Below, in pieces: positions 54,064 through 63,104 of a stretch of 64,000 nucleotides of DNA. The DNA is from Amycolatopsis mediterranei (GTDB lineage: Bacteria > Actinomycetota > Actinomycetes > Mycobacteriales > Pseudonocardiaceae): contig NZ_CP100416.1 in assembly GCF_026017845.1 (NCBI RefSeq), positions 6,405,652-6,469,651 on the forward strand, written 5' to 3'. Every line of letters starts with the position of its first letter. Position 1 is the stretch's first letter. The notes beneath the pieces are model-generated. The model made no database searches. It worked only from the letters and a program-made list of their open reading frames with translations, and was not told the DNA's origin. The position numbers were made by a program, and so were the translations under genes.

Positions 54064-54377
54064 AGCCCGGGGCGACGACGATCAGCCCCAGCCGGTTGAC
54101 GAGCAGGCACAGCTGAAAGCCCACGAAGCCGAGGGTCGCCCAGTAGTAAGCAACCAGCAACCGACCTCGTGAACATCGCGGCCAGCGCGGTGAGCAGCAC
54201 CCGGCTGGTCTGCCCCGGCGCGGTCTCCGGCCAGTCGCTGGGGTGCAGCCACAGTTTCACTGCACTCCAAGCCGTGTCGAACCACGTGCGCGGGCCGGCC
54301 GAACGCACCTCTTCGGCAATCTCGGCGCCCCAGCGCCGGCGGATCGCCGGCGGGTAGAGCCTGGCCAGGACGTTCAC
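54047..54377 (-). pseudogene. Small membrane protein of a PadR operon, frameshifted
   Basis: ATG 54377 overlaps the PadR stop (ATGA). It starts MNVLARLYPPAIRRRWGAEI and KLWLHPSDWPETAPGQTSRV, a common partner of PadR genes. Near 54165-54175 the good frame is lost; another frame continues LLVAYYWATLGFVGFQLCLL and ends APGSMRGP at 54047. Joined, it would have one or two membrane segments; a normal family member is longer. It is probably a recent loss or a sequence error. Confidence 0.55.
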
Positions 54378-54685
54378 GTCGGCGCGATCCCGAGCGAGCG
54401 CAGCCCGGCCTCGGCGACCCGGCTCATCTGTTCCAGTTCCGCCCGCAGGATTTCCCGGCCCGCACCGGTGATCCGGACCGTGCGCTGGCGCCCCGGCTCG
54501 TCACCCCGGTCACCGGCCGGCTCGATCAGCTTCCGGGCTTCCAACCGCGCGAGCGCGCCGTACAGGCTGCCTGCGCCGAGCCGGGCGCCGGTCAACGACT
54601 CGATCGCGGCATTGATCGCGTAGCCGTGCATCGGGCCTTCCGCGAGCGCGGTGAGGACCAGCATCTGCGCGTCCTTGCTGTGCAT
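54374..54685 (-). CDS. PadR-family transcriptional repressor
   Basis: A 103-aa regulator. ATG 54685 (MHSKDAQML) follows GGGAAGG. Winged-helix features: LTALAEGPMHGYAINAAIES, then GSLYGALARLEARKLIEPAG and RQRTVRITGAGREIL. PadR proteins repress nearby genes and release on ligand binding. It is divergent from the hydrolase at 54765; the 45-bp near-palindrome between them is the likely operator. Cotranscribed with the small membrane protein gene. Confidence 0.92.
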   Translation of the reverse strand: MHSKDAQMLVLTALAEGPMHGYAINAAIESLTGARLGAGSLYGALARLEARKLIEPAGDRGDEPGRQRTVRITGAGREILRAELEQMSRVAEAGLRSLGIAPT

Positions 54686-54711
54686 GCACACCTTCCCGTC
54701 GCCCCTGCCAA

Positions 54712-54756
54712 TGTACACGTCGCGTAGTACGCAGCACGTAGTACGCGATGTGTACC
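54712..54756. promoter_or_regulatory. Near-perfect 45-bp palindrome, probable PadR operator
   Basis: TGTACACGTCGCGTAGTACG, 5-nt spacer, CGTAGTACGCGATGTGTACC: 18 of 20 positions pair. Outer ATGTAC/GTACCAT halves resemble the ATGT-N8-ACAT core of PadR boxes, and GTAGTACG occurs twice. It lies between the divergent starts of the PadR gene and the hydrolase, so it can control both. Confidence 0.75.
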
Positions 54757-54764
54757 ATTCGGCC

Positions 54765-55958
54765 ATGCCCGCAGCCTTCCCTCGCCGCCGGATCGCACGA
54801 ATGCTGCTTACCGCGGCCCTCGTGGTCGTCGTGGGAACCGGCGCCTACGTCGGCTACGCCGCGATCCGGGCCGCGCAGCCGGTCACCCTCCCCGCTCCGA
54901 CCGGTCCGTACCCCGTCGGCCGCACGATCACCGAAGGGACCGACCACGCCCGCGCCGACCCGCTCGCCCCGCAGCCAGGCACGCCGCGCCGGCTGTCGAT
55001 CTGGCTGTGGTACCCCGCTGCCCCCGCTCCTGGGGCGACACCCGCGCCGTACACGCCCGGCGCGTGGGCGGGGCTGCACCTGGGCGGCGCGATGGCGTGG
55101 ACCGAGACGGACTTCGACGAAGTCCACGTCCACGCCGTAGCCGACGCTCCCCCGGCCTCCGGCCGGTTCCCCGTCGTCGTCCTCGAACCCGGCCTGGGCT
55201 TCGCCGCGCCGCAGTACACCACGATCGCGGAAAACCTCGCCTCGAACGGCTACGTCGTCGCCGGGGTGACCCCCACCTACAGCGCGAACCTGACCGTCCT
55301 CGGCGGCGCGACCATGGCGGCGAACGACGCGGGAAACCCGTCCGCGGTCGACACCGACGATTTCCACGCGGGAGCGGCTCAAGCCGCGGGCGACCGGCTT
55401 GTCGAAGTCTGGGCCGGCGACGCACGTTTCGCCGCCACGCAGGTCGCGGCCCAGCCGAAGCTCACCGACCACGCCGACCTCGACCGAGTCGTCTACATCG
55501 GACACTCTTTCGGCGGCGCCGCCGCTCTGGAAGCGTGCCGAAGCGACCCACACTGCGCAGGCGCCGCCGACCTCGACGGGACCCAATTCGGCCCGGTCGT
55601 CCACTCCGGACTCGGCAAGCCCATGCTGATCATCGGCAACCAGGACTCCTGCGTCACCGGAACCTGCCAACCAGCCACGCCGGGTGACGAAGCTGACCAG
55701 CGCACGGCCTTGTCACTGCTGACGGCCGGCACCGGACCGGCCTGGTGCGATCGGATCGCGGGAACGAGGCACTTCAACTTCACCGACTACGGCGCTTATT
55801 ACCTCGCCGCACCAGCCGAAGCGGTGCTCGCCCTCGGTCCGGCCGACGGTGCCGAGGCGCTCTCCCGAATCAACGCGCACCTTCGGGCATTCGCCGACTA
55901 CACAACCGGCAACGGTCCCACGCCGTCGGCCCGGAGTTGCCGCCCAGAACGACGTTGA
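54765..55958 (+). CDS. Membrane-anchored or secreted alpha/beta hydrolase, PAF-acetylhydrolase-like
   Basis: A 397-aa protein, ATG 54765. The N-terminus has a basic start and one hydrophobic stretch (MLLTAALVVVVGTGAYVGYA), a signal or anchor. Then a PAF-acetylhydrolase/dienelactone-type fold: LSIWLWYPAAPAPG, VVVLEPGLGFAAPQYTTIAE, nucleophile GHSFGGAAALE and catalytic His in GTRHFNFTDYGAYY. It likely cleaves short acyl esters outside the membrane. Expression is probably controlled by the divergent PadR repressor. Confidence 0.85.
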   Translation: MPAAFPRRRIARMLLTAALVVVVGTGAYVGYAAIRAAQPVTLPAPTGPYPVGRTITEGTDHARADPLAPQPGTPRRLSIWLWYPAAPAPGATPAPYTPGAWAGLHLGGAMAWTETDFDEVHVHAVADAPPASGRFPVVVLEPGLGFAAPQYTTIAENLASNGYVVAGVTPTYSANLTVLGGATMAANDAGNPSAVDTDDFHAGAAQAAGDRLVEVWAGDARFAATQVAAQPKLTDHADLDRVVYIGHSFGGAAALEACRSDPHCAGAADLDGTQFGPVVHSGLGKPMLIIGNQDSCVTGTCQPATPGDEADQRTALSLLTAGTGPAWCDRIAGTRHFNFTDYGAYYLAAPAEAVLALGPADGAEALSRINAHLRAFADYTTGNGPTPSARSCRPERR

Positions 55959-56007
55959 TCGGCACCGTACGTGGAGAGCGGGCCGGGAACGGCCGCCGGC
56001 ATCCGCC

Positions 56008-56214
56008 TCAGTGCGCCGGCAGGTCGACGTCGGTGTGCCGGGTCGCCAGCGCCGAAGCGACCTCGGCGAGCTTGACGTTCAGGTTCTGGGACGAGCGCCG
56101 CAGCACGTCGAACGCTTCCTCGGCCGAGACGTCGCGGCGGGCCATGATGATGCCCTTGGCCCGGCCGATCACATCCCGGCTCTCGATCGCCTGGCGCAGA
56201 TGCGCGGCTTGGAG
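56008..56214 (-). pseudogene. ANTAR RNA-binding domain remnant
   Basis: Reads LRQAIESRDVIGRAKGIIMA, RDVSAEEAFDVLRRSSQNLN and VASALATRHTDVDLPAH. This is a full ANTAR antitermination domain, but the sensory GAF part and the start are missing; upstream codons are not homologous. The 240-bp stretch to 56457 shows no gene. Confidence 0.75.
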
Positions 56215-56457
56215 TGACGTTGAGCGCCCCGACGGAAACGGCCCGACGGCAGTCCGGGGATCAGTGCGGTGGCGAGAACGGACCGGACACCAGGTCCACG
56301 GCGGCCGGCGCCCAGCTCGGCCAGCGTGGCTCATCCGCCAGGTCGGGACAGAAAAGCTACGGCCGGGCCGCTGGGAACGGCCGCCCTTCACCAACGCCTG
56401 CCTCCGCGAACTCGGCGCCTGGTCCGGCCCGCCCGCGCATCGGGAGGGTTCCACCGG

Positions 56458-56845
56458 CTACCTCAGCCGATACCCGCGGATGATCGTCTGGTCGACGGTG
56501 TTGCCCGCGCTGTCGGTCGCGGTGGCCCGCAGAGACACGAAGGCGGCCCCGGCGGGGTGGCGCAGGCCCGCGAGCCACTGTCCGCCTCCGTGCTGCACGG
56601 GCACGGTCTGCCAGGTGCCGCCGTCGTCATAGGACACCCGGACCGTCAGCGAGGTGATGCGGGCTTGCGCGTCGGTGTGCTCCACCCGCACCGGAACGAG
56701 GAACGGCACACCTCCCGGCGCGCGGTTGTGGTCGTCCAGCCGCGGCGTGAACCGCACCGCCACCGACGGCCGGTGCGCCGAGGGCGACACGATCACCGTC
56801 CACGCCGTCCGTGAGGAGGACGGTGCGGTGGTGGTCGATATCTGA
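56458..56845 (-). pseudogene. C-terminal piece of a secreted serine protease
   Basis: About 110-130 codons: ITSLTVRVSYDDGGTWQTVP, QWLAGLRHPAGAAFVSLRAT and TVDQTIIRGYRLR. The DDGGTWQ...H.AG.FVSLRA..TDSAGN pattern is the beta-sandwich tail of actinobacterial S8 (subtilisin-like) proteases. Catalytic domain and signal peptide are absent. Confidence 0.65.
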
Positions 56846-57035
56846 AGACCCGCGGCTGCCCGCACGCAACTCGAACGCCGGCGAAGGCGGCGCGACGATG
56901 TGCGACCTGCGCGGCCGAGGCCGACGCCTTGCGCAGGTCGACGCGTCCAGCAGGCGGCCTCCGACGTCGAGGCGCCGAGCCCGACGAACCGCGTAGGCCG
57001 ATCGAGGTACCGAGCGCGTTGCTCGATCACCTCTC

Positions 57036-57064
57036 TTGACACGGCGCCGGAAAAGCACATACAT
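57036..57064 (+). promoter_or_regulatory. Sigma70-like promoter of the GH18 gene
   Basis: TTGACA (57036-57041), 17-bp spacer, ATACAT (57059-57064), 39 bp before the GTG start. Consensus -35 and a good -10 are unusual in this GC-rich window. Confidence 0.7.
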
Positions 57065-57103
57065 GGACAATGGTTCAAACCACTCGACGGGAGTTGAGCT
57101 ACC

Positions 57104-58006
57104 GTGGTCAAGCTCGGTCGGATCACCGCGTTGCTGGCAGGCGCCGCCCTCTTGGCGGGCACGATGACGGGCACGAGTGCGGCGAGTACGTCCGCCGCGC
57201 CGCGCAAGACCGGGCCGATCACCGTGGCCTACGTCGAGGTGAACAACAACAGCATGCTGAACGTGGGCAAGTACGCGCTCGCCCGAGGCGGCGGGAACGT
57301 GTTCGACATCGGCGTCATCTTCGCCGCCAACATCAACTACGACACCACGACGAAGTCGGCGTACCTGTACTTCAACCCGAACGTGCAGAACGTCCTCGAC
57401 AACGTGAGCACCCAAGTCCGCCCGCTGCAGGACAAAGGCATCAAGGTCGTGTTGTCGATCCTCGGCAACCACCAGGGCGCCGGGTTCGCCAACTTCCCGT
57501 CCCGGCAAGCGGCCGCGGCCTTTGCCAAACAGCTGTCCGACACCGTGACCAAGTACGGGCTCGACGGCATCGACTTCGACGACGAATACGCCGAGTACGG
57601 CAACAACGGCACCGGCCAGCCCAACGCCGGCTCCTTCGTCTACCTCGTCACGGCCCTGCGCGCGGCGATGCCCACCAAGCTGATCTCGCTGTACAACATC
57701 GGCCCGGCAGCATCGCGGTTGTCCTACGGCGGCACCGACATCACCTCGAAGTTCAACTACGCCTGGAACCCCTACTACGGCACCTGGGGCGTACCGAACA
57801 TCGCCCTCCCCAAATCCGGGCTCTCCCCCGCGGCAGTCCAGATCGCAGCGACATCCACCAGCACCGCCGCCGACCTCGCCCAGCGAACCGTGAACGAAGG
57901 CTACGGCGTGTACCTGACCTACAACCTCGGCGCCGCCGACTCACACACCTACATCTCCAGCTTCACCAAGGCCCTGTACGGCAAGGACGCCCTGTATACG
58001 AACTAG
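57104..58006 (+). CDS. Secreted GH18 endo-beta-N-acetylglucosaminidase, Endo H-like
   Basis: A 300-aa secreted enzyme. GTG 57104 follows GACGGGAG. Signal peptide residues 1 to about 32 (ITALLAGAALLAGTMTGTSA). The catalytic DxxDxDxE motif is DGIDFDDE in YGLDGIDFDDEYAEYGNNG, as in Endo H. KGIKVVLSILGNHQGAGF is the preceding beta-strand motif; AWNPYYGTWGVPN lines the substrate cleft. It should cleave the chitobiose core of N-glycans or related polymers (EC 3.2.1.96). Length matches Endo H (about 270-aa mature). It has its own promoter. Confidence 0.92.
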   Translation: MVKLGRITALLAGAALLAGTMTGTSAASTSAAPRKTGPITVAYVEVNNNSMLNVGKYALARGGGNVFDIGVIFAANINYDTTTKSAYLYFNPNVQNVLDNVSTQVRPLQDKGIKVVLSILGNHQGAGFANFPSRQAAAAFAKQLSDTVTKYGLDGIDFDDEYAEYGNNGTGQPNAGSFVYLVTALRAAMPTKLISLYNIGPAASRLSYGGTDITSKFNYAWNPYYGTWGVPNIALPKSGLSPAAVQIAATSTSTAADLAQRTVNEGYGVYLTYNLGAADSHTYISSFTKALYGKDALYTN

Positions 58007-58169
58007 CCACCTCAGCCGTCGAGGCCGGCCGAGGCCGACTATCGCCGACTTGGACGCCGCAGCCACGCTCACCGCCACCGTGGTCGGGCTGACCGTCGCA
58101 ACAGGAGCCGAATCAAGCTCACGATGACGCCGTGACCCGAATCCAGCCCCGGAGTCCAGCGAGCATGGT

Positions 58170-58330
58170 CGGCTTTCCGGCGGAACGGACCGGGTCTTCC
58201 TGGTGCCGTCGGCGCAAAGTTTGACCCGGTGCCGTCGGTCGAGCCGTTCTTGGCCGAGGCGCAGCGCCTCGGCATGCGCAGGGTCGTGCTGCGCACGTCC
58301 GGGTTCATGCGGAACTTCCTGTGCGCAACC
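58170..58330 (+). pseudogene. Fragment of an NmrA-like NAD(P)-binding protein
   Basis: Two frames give DRVFLVPSAQS and PSVEPFLAEAQRLGMRRVVL followed by RTSGFMRNFL. These match the middle of NmrA/NAD(P)H-binding reductases (LVEPFLAEARRLGVRRVVL...GFMQNF) with internal deletions. Rest of 58007-58490 is unassigned. Confidence 0.5.
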
Positions 58331-58490
58331 GCCGGGCCGGGGGATGCGGCGAGACGGCGCTGAGTTACCCGGAGGCGGCAGCGATCATCACCGCCGGTAC
58401 CGGAACGGCCGGTCCGGTACCGGCCGCTTGAGAGCGGGGATTGGCGGGATCCCGGGCCGATGGGCGCCGGCCGCTGTCGCACTGCGCGGT

Positions 58491-59021
58491 TCAGTCACGC
58501 ACGTCCTTCGCGGGACGATCCCCCCGTTGTCCGCGCGTCGTTTCCCCTTGTGCGCGCTCGACACGGGCGAGCACCTTGTCGGAGATCCGGTGCAGCGTCC
58601 GCAGTTCGTTCGGGGTCAGGACGTCGATGAACAGGTCCAGCACTTGGCCGACGTGTCCGGGTGCCGCGTCCGCCAGGTAGGCCTGGCCGGCGTCGGCCAG
58701 GATCGCCTGCGTGTATCTGCCGTTGTGCGGGTCGGGCTCGCGGCACACGAGCCCGCGCTTCTCGAGCCGGCCGATCATGTGTGACAGCCGCGACAGTTCC
58801 GTGTTGGCCAGGACAGCGAGCTCGCTCATCCTCATCCGACGCCCGGGCTGATCGGACAGGTGGGCCAGCACGTAGTACTCGATGAAGCTGAGCTTCGAGT
58901 CCTGCTGGAGCTGCGCCTCCAGGGCAGCGGGCAGCCTCTGGGCGAGCTTCATGAACCCGCGCCACGCCGCCAGCTGGTCACCGCTGAGCCAGCGCGACCC
59001 GGACTCCCCTGAGGCAGACAT
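58491..59021 (-). CDS. MarR-family transcriptional regulator
   Basis: A 176-aa winged-helix protein, ATG 59021. Core: KLSFIEYYVLAHLSDQPGRR, MRMSELAVLANTELSRLSHM, IGRLEKRGLVCREPDPHNGR and ILADAGQAYLADAAPGHV. It is divergent from an FMN reductase/amidohydrolase pair and probably represses it through two boxes in the 109-bp gap. Ligand unknown, perhaps a phenolic given the targets. Confidence 0.93.
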   Translation of the reverse strand: MSASGESGSRWLSGDQLAAWRGFMKLAQRLPAALEAQLQQDSKLSFIEYYVLAHLSDQPGRRMRMSELAVLANTELSRLSHMIGRLEKRGLVCREPDPHNGRYTQAILADAGQAYLADAAPGHVGQVLDLFIDVLTPNELRTLHRISDKVLARVERAQGETTRGQRGDRPAKDVRD

Positions 59022-59047
59022 GTGCGCAGTGTACTGACCTCAACTGA

Positions 59048-59095
59048 CTTGAATTTTCATGCCAGGAGGCCTAACTTGACACTTGAAAATTCAAG
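59048..59095. promoter_or_regulatory. Two MarR-type operator boxes and promoter
   Basis: CTTGAATTTTCATG (59048-59061) and CTTGAAAATTCAAG (59082-59095) are two copies of CTTGAA-N2-TTCAAG, centres 34 bp apart. TTGAAT (59049), 17-bp spacer, TAACTT (59072) form a promoter for the plus-strand genes that overlaps the first box. Placement fits MarR repression. Confidence 0.75.
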
Positions 59096-59130
59096 CGTCA
59101 ACCGGCTCACCAAGACTGGAAGGACCACCC

Positions 59131-59694
59131 ATGAACAACCTGAAGCTCGCCATCGTCCTCGGCAGCACTCGTCCCGGCCGCAAGGGCGAAGCGGTGGCGA
59201 ACTGGGTGCTGGGCAAGGCCAAGGAGCGGCCGAACGCCGACTACGAGCTGATCGACCTGGTCGACTACCCACTGCCGCACCTGGACGAGGCCGTGCCGGC
59301 GAGCAGGGGCGTGTACGCGGGCGAGCACACGAAGGCCTGGTCCGCCAAGATCGGCGAGTTCGACGGGTACATCTTCGTCACCCCGGAGTACAACCACTCC
59401 ACCTCCGGAGTGCTGAAGAACGCCATCGACTACCTCTACACAGAGTGGAACAACAAGGCCGCCGCCTTCGTGTCGTACGGCGCGCTCGGCGGAACGCGAG
59501 CGATCGAGCACCTGCGGGCGATCTCGAGCGAACTGCAACTGGCCCACGTGCGCCAGCAGTTGTCGTTCTCGTTGTTCACCGACTTCGAGAACTTCTCGGC
59601 CTTCGAGCCCTCCGCGCTGCACGACGGCGCTGCTTCCGTCCTGTTCGACCAGCTCGAGTCGTGGGCCGGCGCACTCAAGACCGTCCGAAGCTGA
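59131..59694 (+). CDS. NADPH-dependent FMN reductase/quinone reductase
   Basis: A 187-aa flavodoxin-fold enzyme, ATG 59131 after GGAAGGA. FMN phosphate loop LGSTRPGRKGEAVANW near residues 10-25; flavin-side loop FVTPEYNHSTSGVLKNAIDY; GYIFVTPEYN is the family hallmark. It reduces FMN or quinones with NAD(P)H. First gene after the MarR operators; the amidohydrolase follows within 6 nt, so the two form an operon, perhaps for detoxifying or degrading an aromatic. Confidence 0.92.
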   Translation: MNNLKLAIVLGSTRPGRKGEAVANWVLGKAKERPNADYELIDLVDYPLPHLDEAVPASRGVYAGEHTKAWSAKIGEFDGYIFVTPEYNHSTSGVLKNAIDYLYTEWNNKAAAFVSYGALGGTRAIEHLRAISSELQLAHVRQQLSFSLFTDFENFSAFEPSALHDGAASVLFDQLESWAGALKTVRS

Positions 59695-59700
59695 GTGTCG

Positions 59701-60690
59701 ATGAAGCTGTACGGGCTCGAGGAACACTTCGTCACCGCGGACGTGATCGAGGCGTGGCGGCGGCGCGACCCCGGTCTCGCCGAGCCGATGATGAAGTGGG
59801 CCGTCGCCAGTGACATCACTCCGGCACTGCTGGACGTCGACGGCGGACGCATCGCGGCCATGGACGACGCCGGGATCGACACGACGGTGCTGTCCCTCAC
59901 GACGCCGGGTCTGCAGAACCTCGACGCGGCGGAGGCGGTCGCCCTGCAGGCGCCCACGAACGACCTGATCGCCGCCGCCGTGCGCCGGCACCCCGGGCGT
60001 TTCCAGGGATTCGCGACGCTCGCCACCTCCGCGCCGGCCGCCGCGGCCGACGAACTGCGGCGGGCGGTCACCGAACTGGGGCTCAACGGCGCGCTGGTCA
60101 ACGCCAACTCGCGGGGCCGCGCTCTGGACGCGCCCGGGTTCTGGGACATCTACGAGGCCGCCGAGGACCTGCGCGCACCCGTCTACCTGCACCCCGGCGT
60201 TCCGGTCCCGGCCGTCACGGAGGCCTACTACCGGGGCTTCGGCGAGCCGGTGAACAGCATGCTGGCCACCGGTGCGTTCGGCTGGCACTACGACGCCGGC
60301 CTGACCATCCTCCGGATGATCGTCGCCGGGGTCTTCGACCGGTTCCCCGGCCTTCAGGTCATTCTGGGGCACTGGGGCGAGGTCGTGTTGTTCTACCTCG
60401 ACCGTGTCGCGGCCATGGACAAGCTCACCGCCCTGCGGCGCCCGATCGCCGAGTACTTCCGCTCGAACATCTTCATCACCCCCGGCGGCATCTCCAGCCA
60501 CAAGTACCTGCGGTGGAGCCTGGAGACGGTCGGGGTCGAGCGGATCATGTACGCCTCCGACTACCCGTTCAACACCGAGCGCGCCGGATCCGCGCGGCGT
60601 TTCCTGGACACGGCACCGGTCGACGAGGCCGGCCGCGAGCGCATCGCCTACCGGAACTGGGAAGAGCTCATCGCCGGGATCCGGCGCTGA
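59701..60690 (+). CDS. Amidohydrolase-2 family (gamma-resorcylate decarboxylase-like)
   Basis: A 329-aa TIM-barrel protein. ATG 59701 is preferred; GTG 59695 adds two residues. It opens GLEEHFVTADV (the ExH metal pair), with PVYLHPGVPVP (His ligand), VILGHWGEVVLFYLDR and ASDYPFNTERAG (metal Asp). This set is typical of ACMSD/gamma-resorcylate decarboxylases, which act on aromatic carboxylates. Cotranscribed with the FMN reductase and under MarR control by inference. Confidence 0.88.
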   Translation: MKLYGLEEHFVTADVIEAWRRRDPGLAEPMMKWAVASDITPALLDVDGGRIAAMDDAGIDTTVLSLTTPGLQNLDAAEAVALQAPTNDLIAAAVRRHPGRFQGFATLATSAPAAAADELRRAVTELGLNGALVNANSRGRALDAPGFWDIYEAAEDLRAPVYLHPGVPVPAVTEAYYRGFGEPVNSMLATGAFGWHYDAGLTILRMIVAGVFDRFPGLQVILGHWGEVVLFYLDRVAAMDKLTALRRPIAEYFRSNIFITPGGISSHKYLRWSLETVGVERIMYASDYPFNTERAGSARRFLDTAPVDEAGRERIAYRNWEELIAGIRR

Positions 60691-60736
60691 CCACGATGGG
60701 GAAAGGAATATCGTATGCCGCTTCCGCCAAGTCCGC

Positions 60737-60890
60737 ATGTCCCGTGCGTTCCACCGATTCGGCCCGGTCGTGTTCCTGCACCCCGCCTCGGGCTCCACGG
60801 ACAGCCGGCGCCACCAGGTCGACGAATTCGTCTCGGCCGGCTTCCGGGTCGTCACCTACGACCACCGCGGCGCACTGGAGCCGGGAGCGC
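60737..60890 (+). pseudogene. N-terminal fragment of an alpha/beta hydrolase
   Basis: Reads GPVVFLHPASGSTDSRRHQV and SAGFRVVTYDHRG, the first two beta-strands and oxyanion loop of alpha/beta hydrolases. It ends where the oppositely oriented AbrB-like fragment ends, so both genes lost their 3' parts at the same junction (about 60870-60890). Confidence 0.65.
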
Positions 60891-61103
60891 GACGTAGGGC
60901 TTGCGGGGCATGACGAACACCCCGTCCGGACGCCGGCGGATCACCACCGAGGTCCGGACGAGGGTGAGCAGCAGCCGGTCACCCGGGTTCCAGCCGAGGG
61001 CCGCAACGGCGGCAAGGTCCATCGAGACAGGTGAGGAAGCTATGCGTTCCGGGTCCGGCGCAGCGATCCGGCCGAGTAGGGCCGAGGAGGGGATGCGGGT
61101 CAT
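60868..61103 (-). pseudogene. AbrB/MazE-like protein, C-terminally truncated
   Basis: From ATG 61103 (MTRIPSSALLGRIAAP): DLAAVAALGWNPGDRLLLTL, VIRRRPDGVFVMPRKPYVAL, ending PAPVRR. This matches small actinobacterial AbrB-like proteins, which normally carry a second motif after PAPVRR. Here the frame stops within ten residues. The region 61104-61364 shows no further gene. Confidence 0.6.
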
Positions 61104-61364
61104 GCGACACCTCCCCGACGTGCTGCGCAAAGGGAGGACGCGTTCAAGATCAGCCTAGCCGAGATCGACGGGAGCTAAACGCGAGAAAGACCCGCCGTGG
61201 CGAATCGACTACTCTGCGGTTTGGGAGATCTCCCACGTATTTGTGTCCGAGGACCGAGCTGATCCACAACCCCACGCTGAATTTCACGACCGACCTGCAG
61301 CTCGAGTGCCCCTGAGCGGGCGACCCGGTCGGTGACGCCCGCAGACCGCCCTGGCCCACCGGCG

Positions 61365-62957
61365 TCAGGGCACCGGGACCGTCCACACCAGACAGGTCCC
61401 GCCGCCGGCCGGGCGGTCGAGCCGCAACGATCCGCCCGCCTCCGCGGCGCGCTGCTCGAGGTTGCGGAGGCCGCTGCGGGCCACGGCTTCCGGCATCCCG
61501 ATCCCCGTGTCCGACACCTCGACGACCAGGTCGTCGTCCAGGGACACGGTGACCGCCAGGTCGGCCGCCCTCGCGTGCCGCAGGACGTTGGTGACCGCCT
61601 CGCGGACGACCGCCTCGGCGTGCTCGGCCAGTCCGGCGGGCACCCGGTCGAACGCACCCGACAGCCGCACCGTCGTGCGGATCGCGGAGTCGGCGCATCC
61701 GTCGGTGATCGCGTTCTGCAGGCGCGCCCGCAGGCCCCGGCCGGCTCCCGGCTGCGCGTGCAGGGCAAAGATCGCGCTGCGGATCTCCTCGATGACGTCC
61801 TGGAGCTGGTCGATGTGCTGGATGAGCCGGCTGGTGACCGCGGGCGAATCGGACCGGCGGCGGGTGCCCTCGATCCCCAGGCCCACCGCGAACAGCCGCT
61901 GGATGACGTGGTCGTGCAGGTCGCGGGCGATCCGGTCGCGGTCCACCACGACGTCCAGCTCGCGGCGGGCGGCCTGGCTTTCGGCGTCCCGCAGCGCCAG
62001 CGCGGCCTGGTCGGCGAAGGCCGACACGAGCTGCAGCTCGTGCTCGCCGAACCGCGCCGCCCCGCGGCCGCGGATCGCCAGGAGCACCGCCCCGCCGGAC
62101 CGCGAACCGGACCGCAACCGCACCACCAGCGCCGGCCCGAGGTCCACGCCCAGACCGGCGGCCAGGTCGAACGCCAGGCTCGGCACGCTGCGCGGCACGT
62201 GGTCGCGCAGTACCGCACCGGCGGTCGAGCCGTCGAGCGGGATCCGGCGGCCGGCCAGCACGTCGGCGTCGGGGCCGGCGCACACCTTGACGACCAGTGG
62301 CCCACCGGGCGACTCGGGCCACGCGATGAGCGCGTCATCGGCGCCGGTCAGCTCGGCGGCCCGGGTCGCGATCAGGTGCAGCACCTCACGGACGTCCGTG
62401 CCGCCCAAGAGCTCGGCGGAGATCTCCCCGGTGGCTTCCAGCCACCGCTGCCTGCTCCGGCTCTCCTCGTAGAGCCGCGCGTTGTCGACCGCGATCCCGG
62501 CCGCCGCCGCCAGCGCCACGGTCGCCCGCTCGTCGTCGGTGGTGAACGGCTGCTCGCGGCTGAGGTACAGCCGTCCGAGGATCTCGCCCCGCACCAGCAA
62601 CGGGACACCGAGGAACGCCCCCATCGAGGGATGCTCCGGCGGCAACCCGCCGTTCCCCAGGTGGGCCAGGCGCACCGGAGCCCGGCCGGTCACCAGTGTG
62701 CCGAGCACCCCGTGGCCGTCCGGTGGCGGGCCCAGCCGCTCCCGGGTGGCGTCGTCGACGCCGGTCACGGCGAACGCGGTCGTCCGGCCGTCCTCGTCGA
62801 GCAGGGCCAGCGCGCCGTACCGGGCACCGACCAGGCCGGCCGCGGCGGTGACGATCCGGTCCAGCGTCGTCTCGAGCTCCAGACCGGCGGAAAAGGCGAG
62901 GACCGCCGCCGGCAGCGCGTCCATCCGGTCCCGGCCCGACGTCGTTTCCTCGGGCAT
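61365..62957 (-). CDS. GAF-domain sensor histidine kinase (DevS/DosT-like)
   Basis: A 530-aa soluble kinase, ATG 62957. GAF 1 at about 20-160 (ARYGALALLDEDGRTTAFAV, FLGVPLLVRGEILGRLYLS), GAF 2 at about 190-320, HisKA_3 dimerisation with the phospho-His in RDRIARDLHDHVIQRLF, and HATPase_c with VVREAVTNVLRHARA (N box) and VSDTGIGMPEAVARSG (G box). The architecture equals the mycobacterial DosS/DosT redox and hypoxia sensors; heme binding cannot be judged here. No response regulator is adjacent; an Acg-like gene is divergent. Confidence 0.92.
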   Translation of the reverse strand: MPEETTSGRDRMDALPAAVLAFSAGLELETTLDRIVTAAAGLVGARYGALALLDEDGRTTAFAVTGVDDATRERLGPPPDGHGVLGTLVTGRAPVRLAHLGNGGLPPEHPSMGAFLGVPLLVRGEILGRLYLSREQPFTTDDERATVALAAAAGIAVDNARLYEESRSRQRWLEATGEISAELLGGTDVREVLHLIATRAAELTGADDALIAWPESPGGPLVVKVCAGPDADVLAGRRIPLDGSTAGAVLRDHVPRSVPSLAFDLAAGLGVDLGPALVVRLRSGSRSGGAVLLAIRGRGAARFGEHELQLVSAFADQAALALRDAESQAARRELDVVVDRDRIARDLHDHVIQRLFAVGLGIEGTRRRSDSPAVTSRLIQHIDQLQDVIEEIRSAIFALHAQPGAGRGLRARLQNAITDGCADSAIRTTVRLSGAFDRVPAGLAEHAEAVVREAVTNVLRHARAADLAVTVSLDDDLVVEVSDTGIGMPEAVARSGLRNLEQRAAEAGGSLRLDRPAGGGTCLVWTVPVP

Positions 62958-63104
62958 GTCACCACTGTGACACAGCGGTCCCGATCCGGGTCCGCAACCG
63001 ACGACCTTCGCCCGGAGGCGGGGGCCGTTCGGCACTGGGCGAAGCCCGCGACCCGGGCGGACGGTGAAAGCGCATCCAGCGATTCCACGAGTTCGGAGCC
63101 GTCC

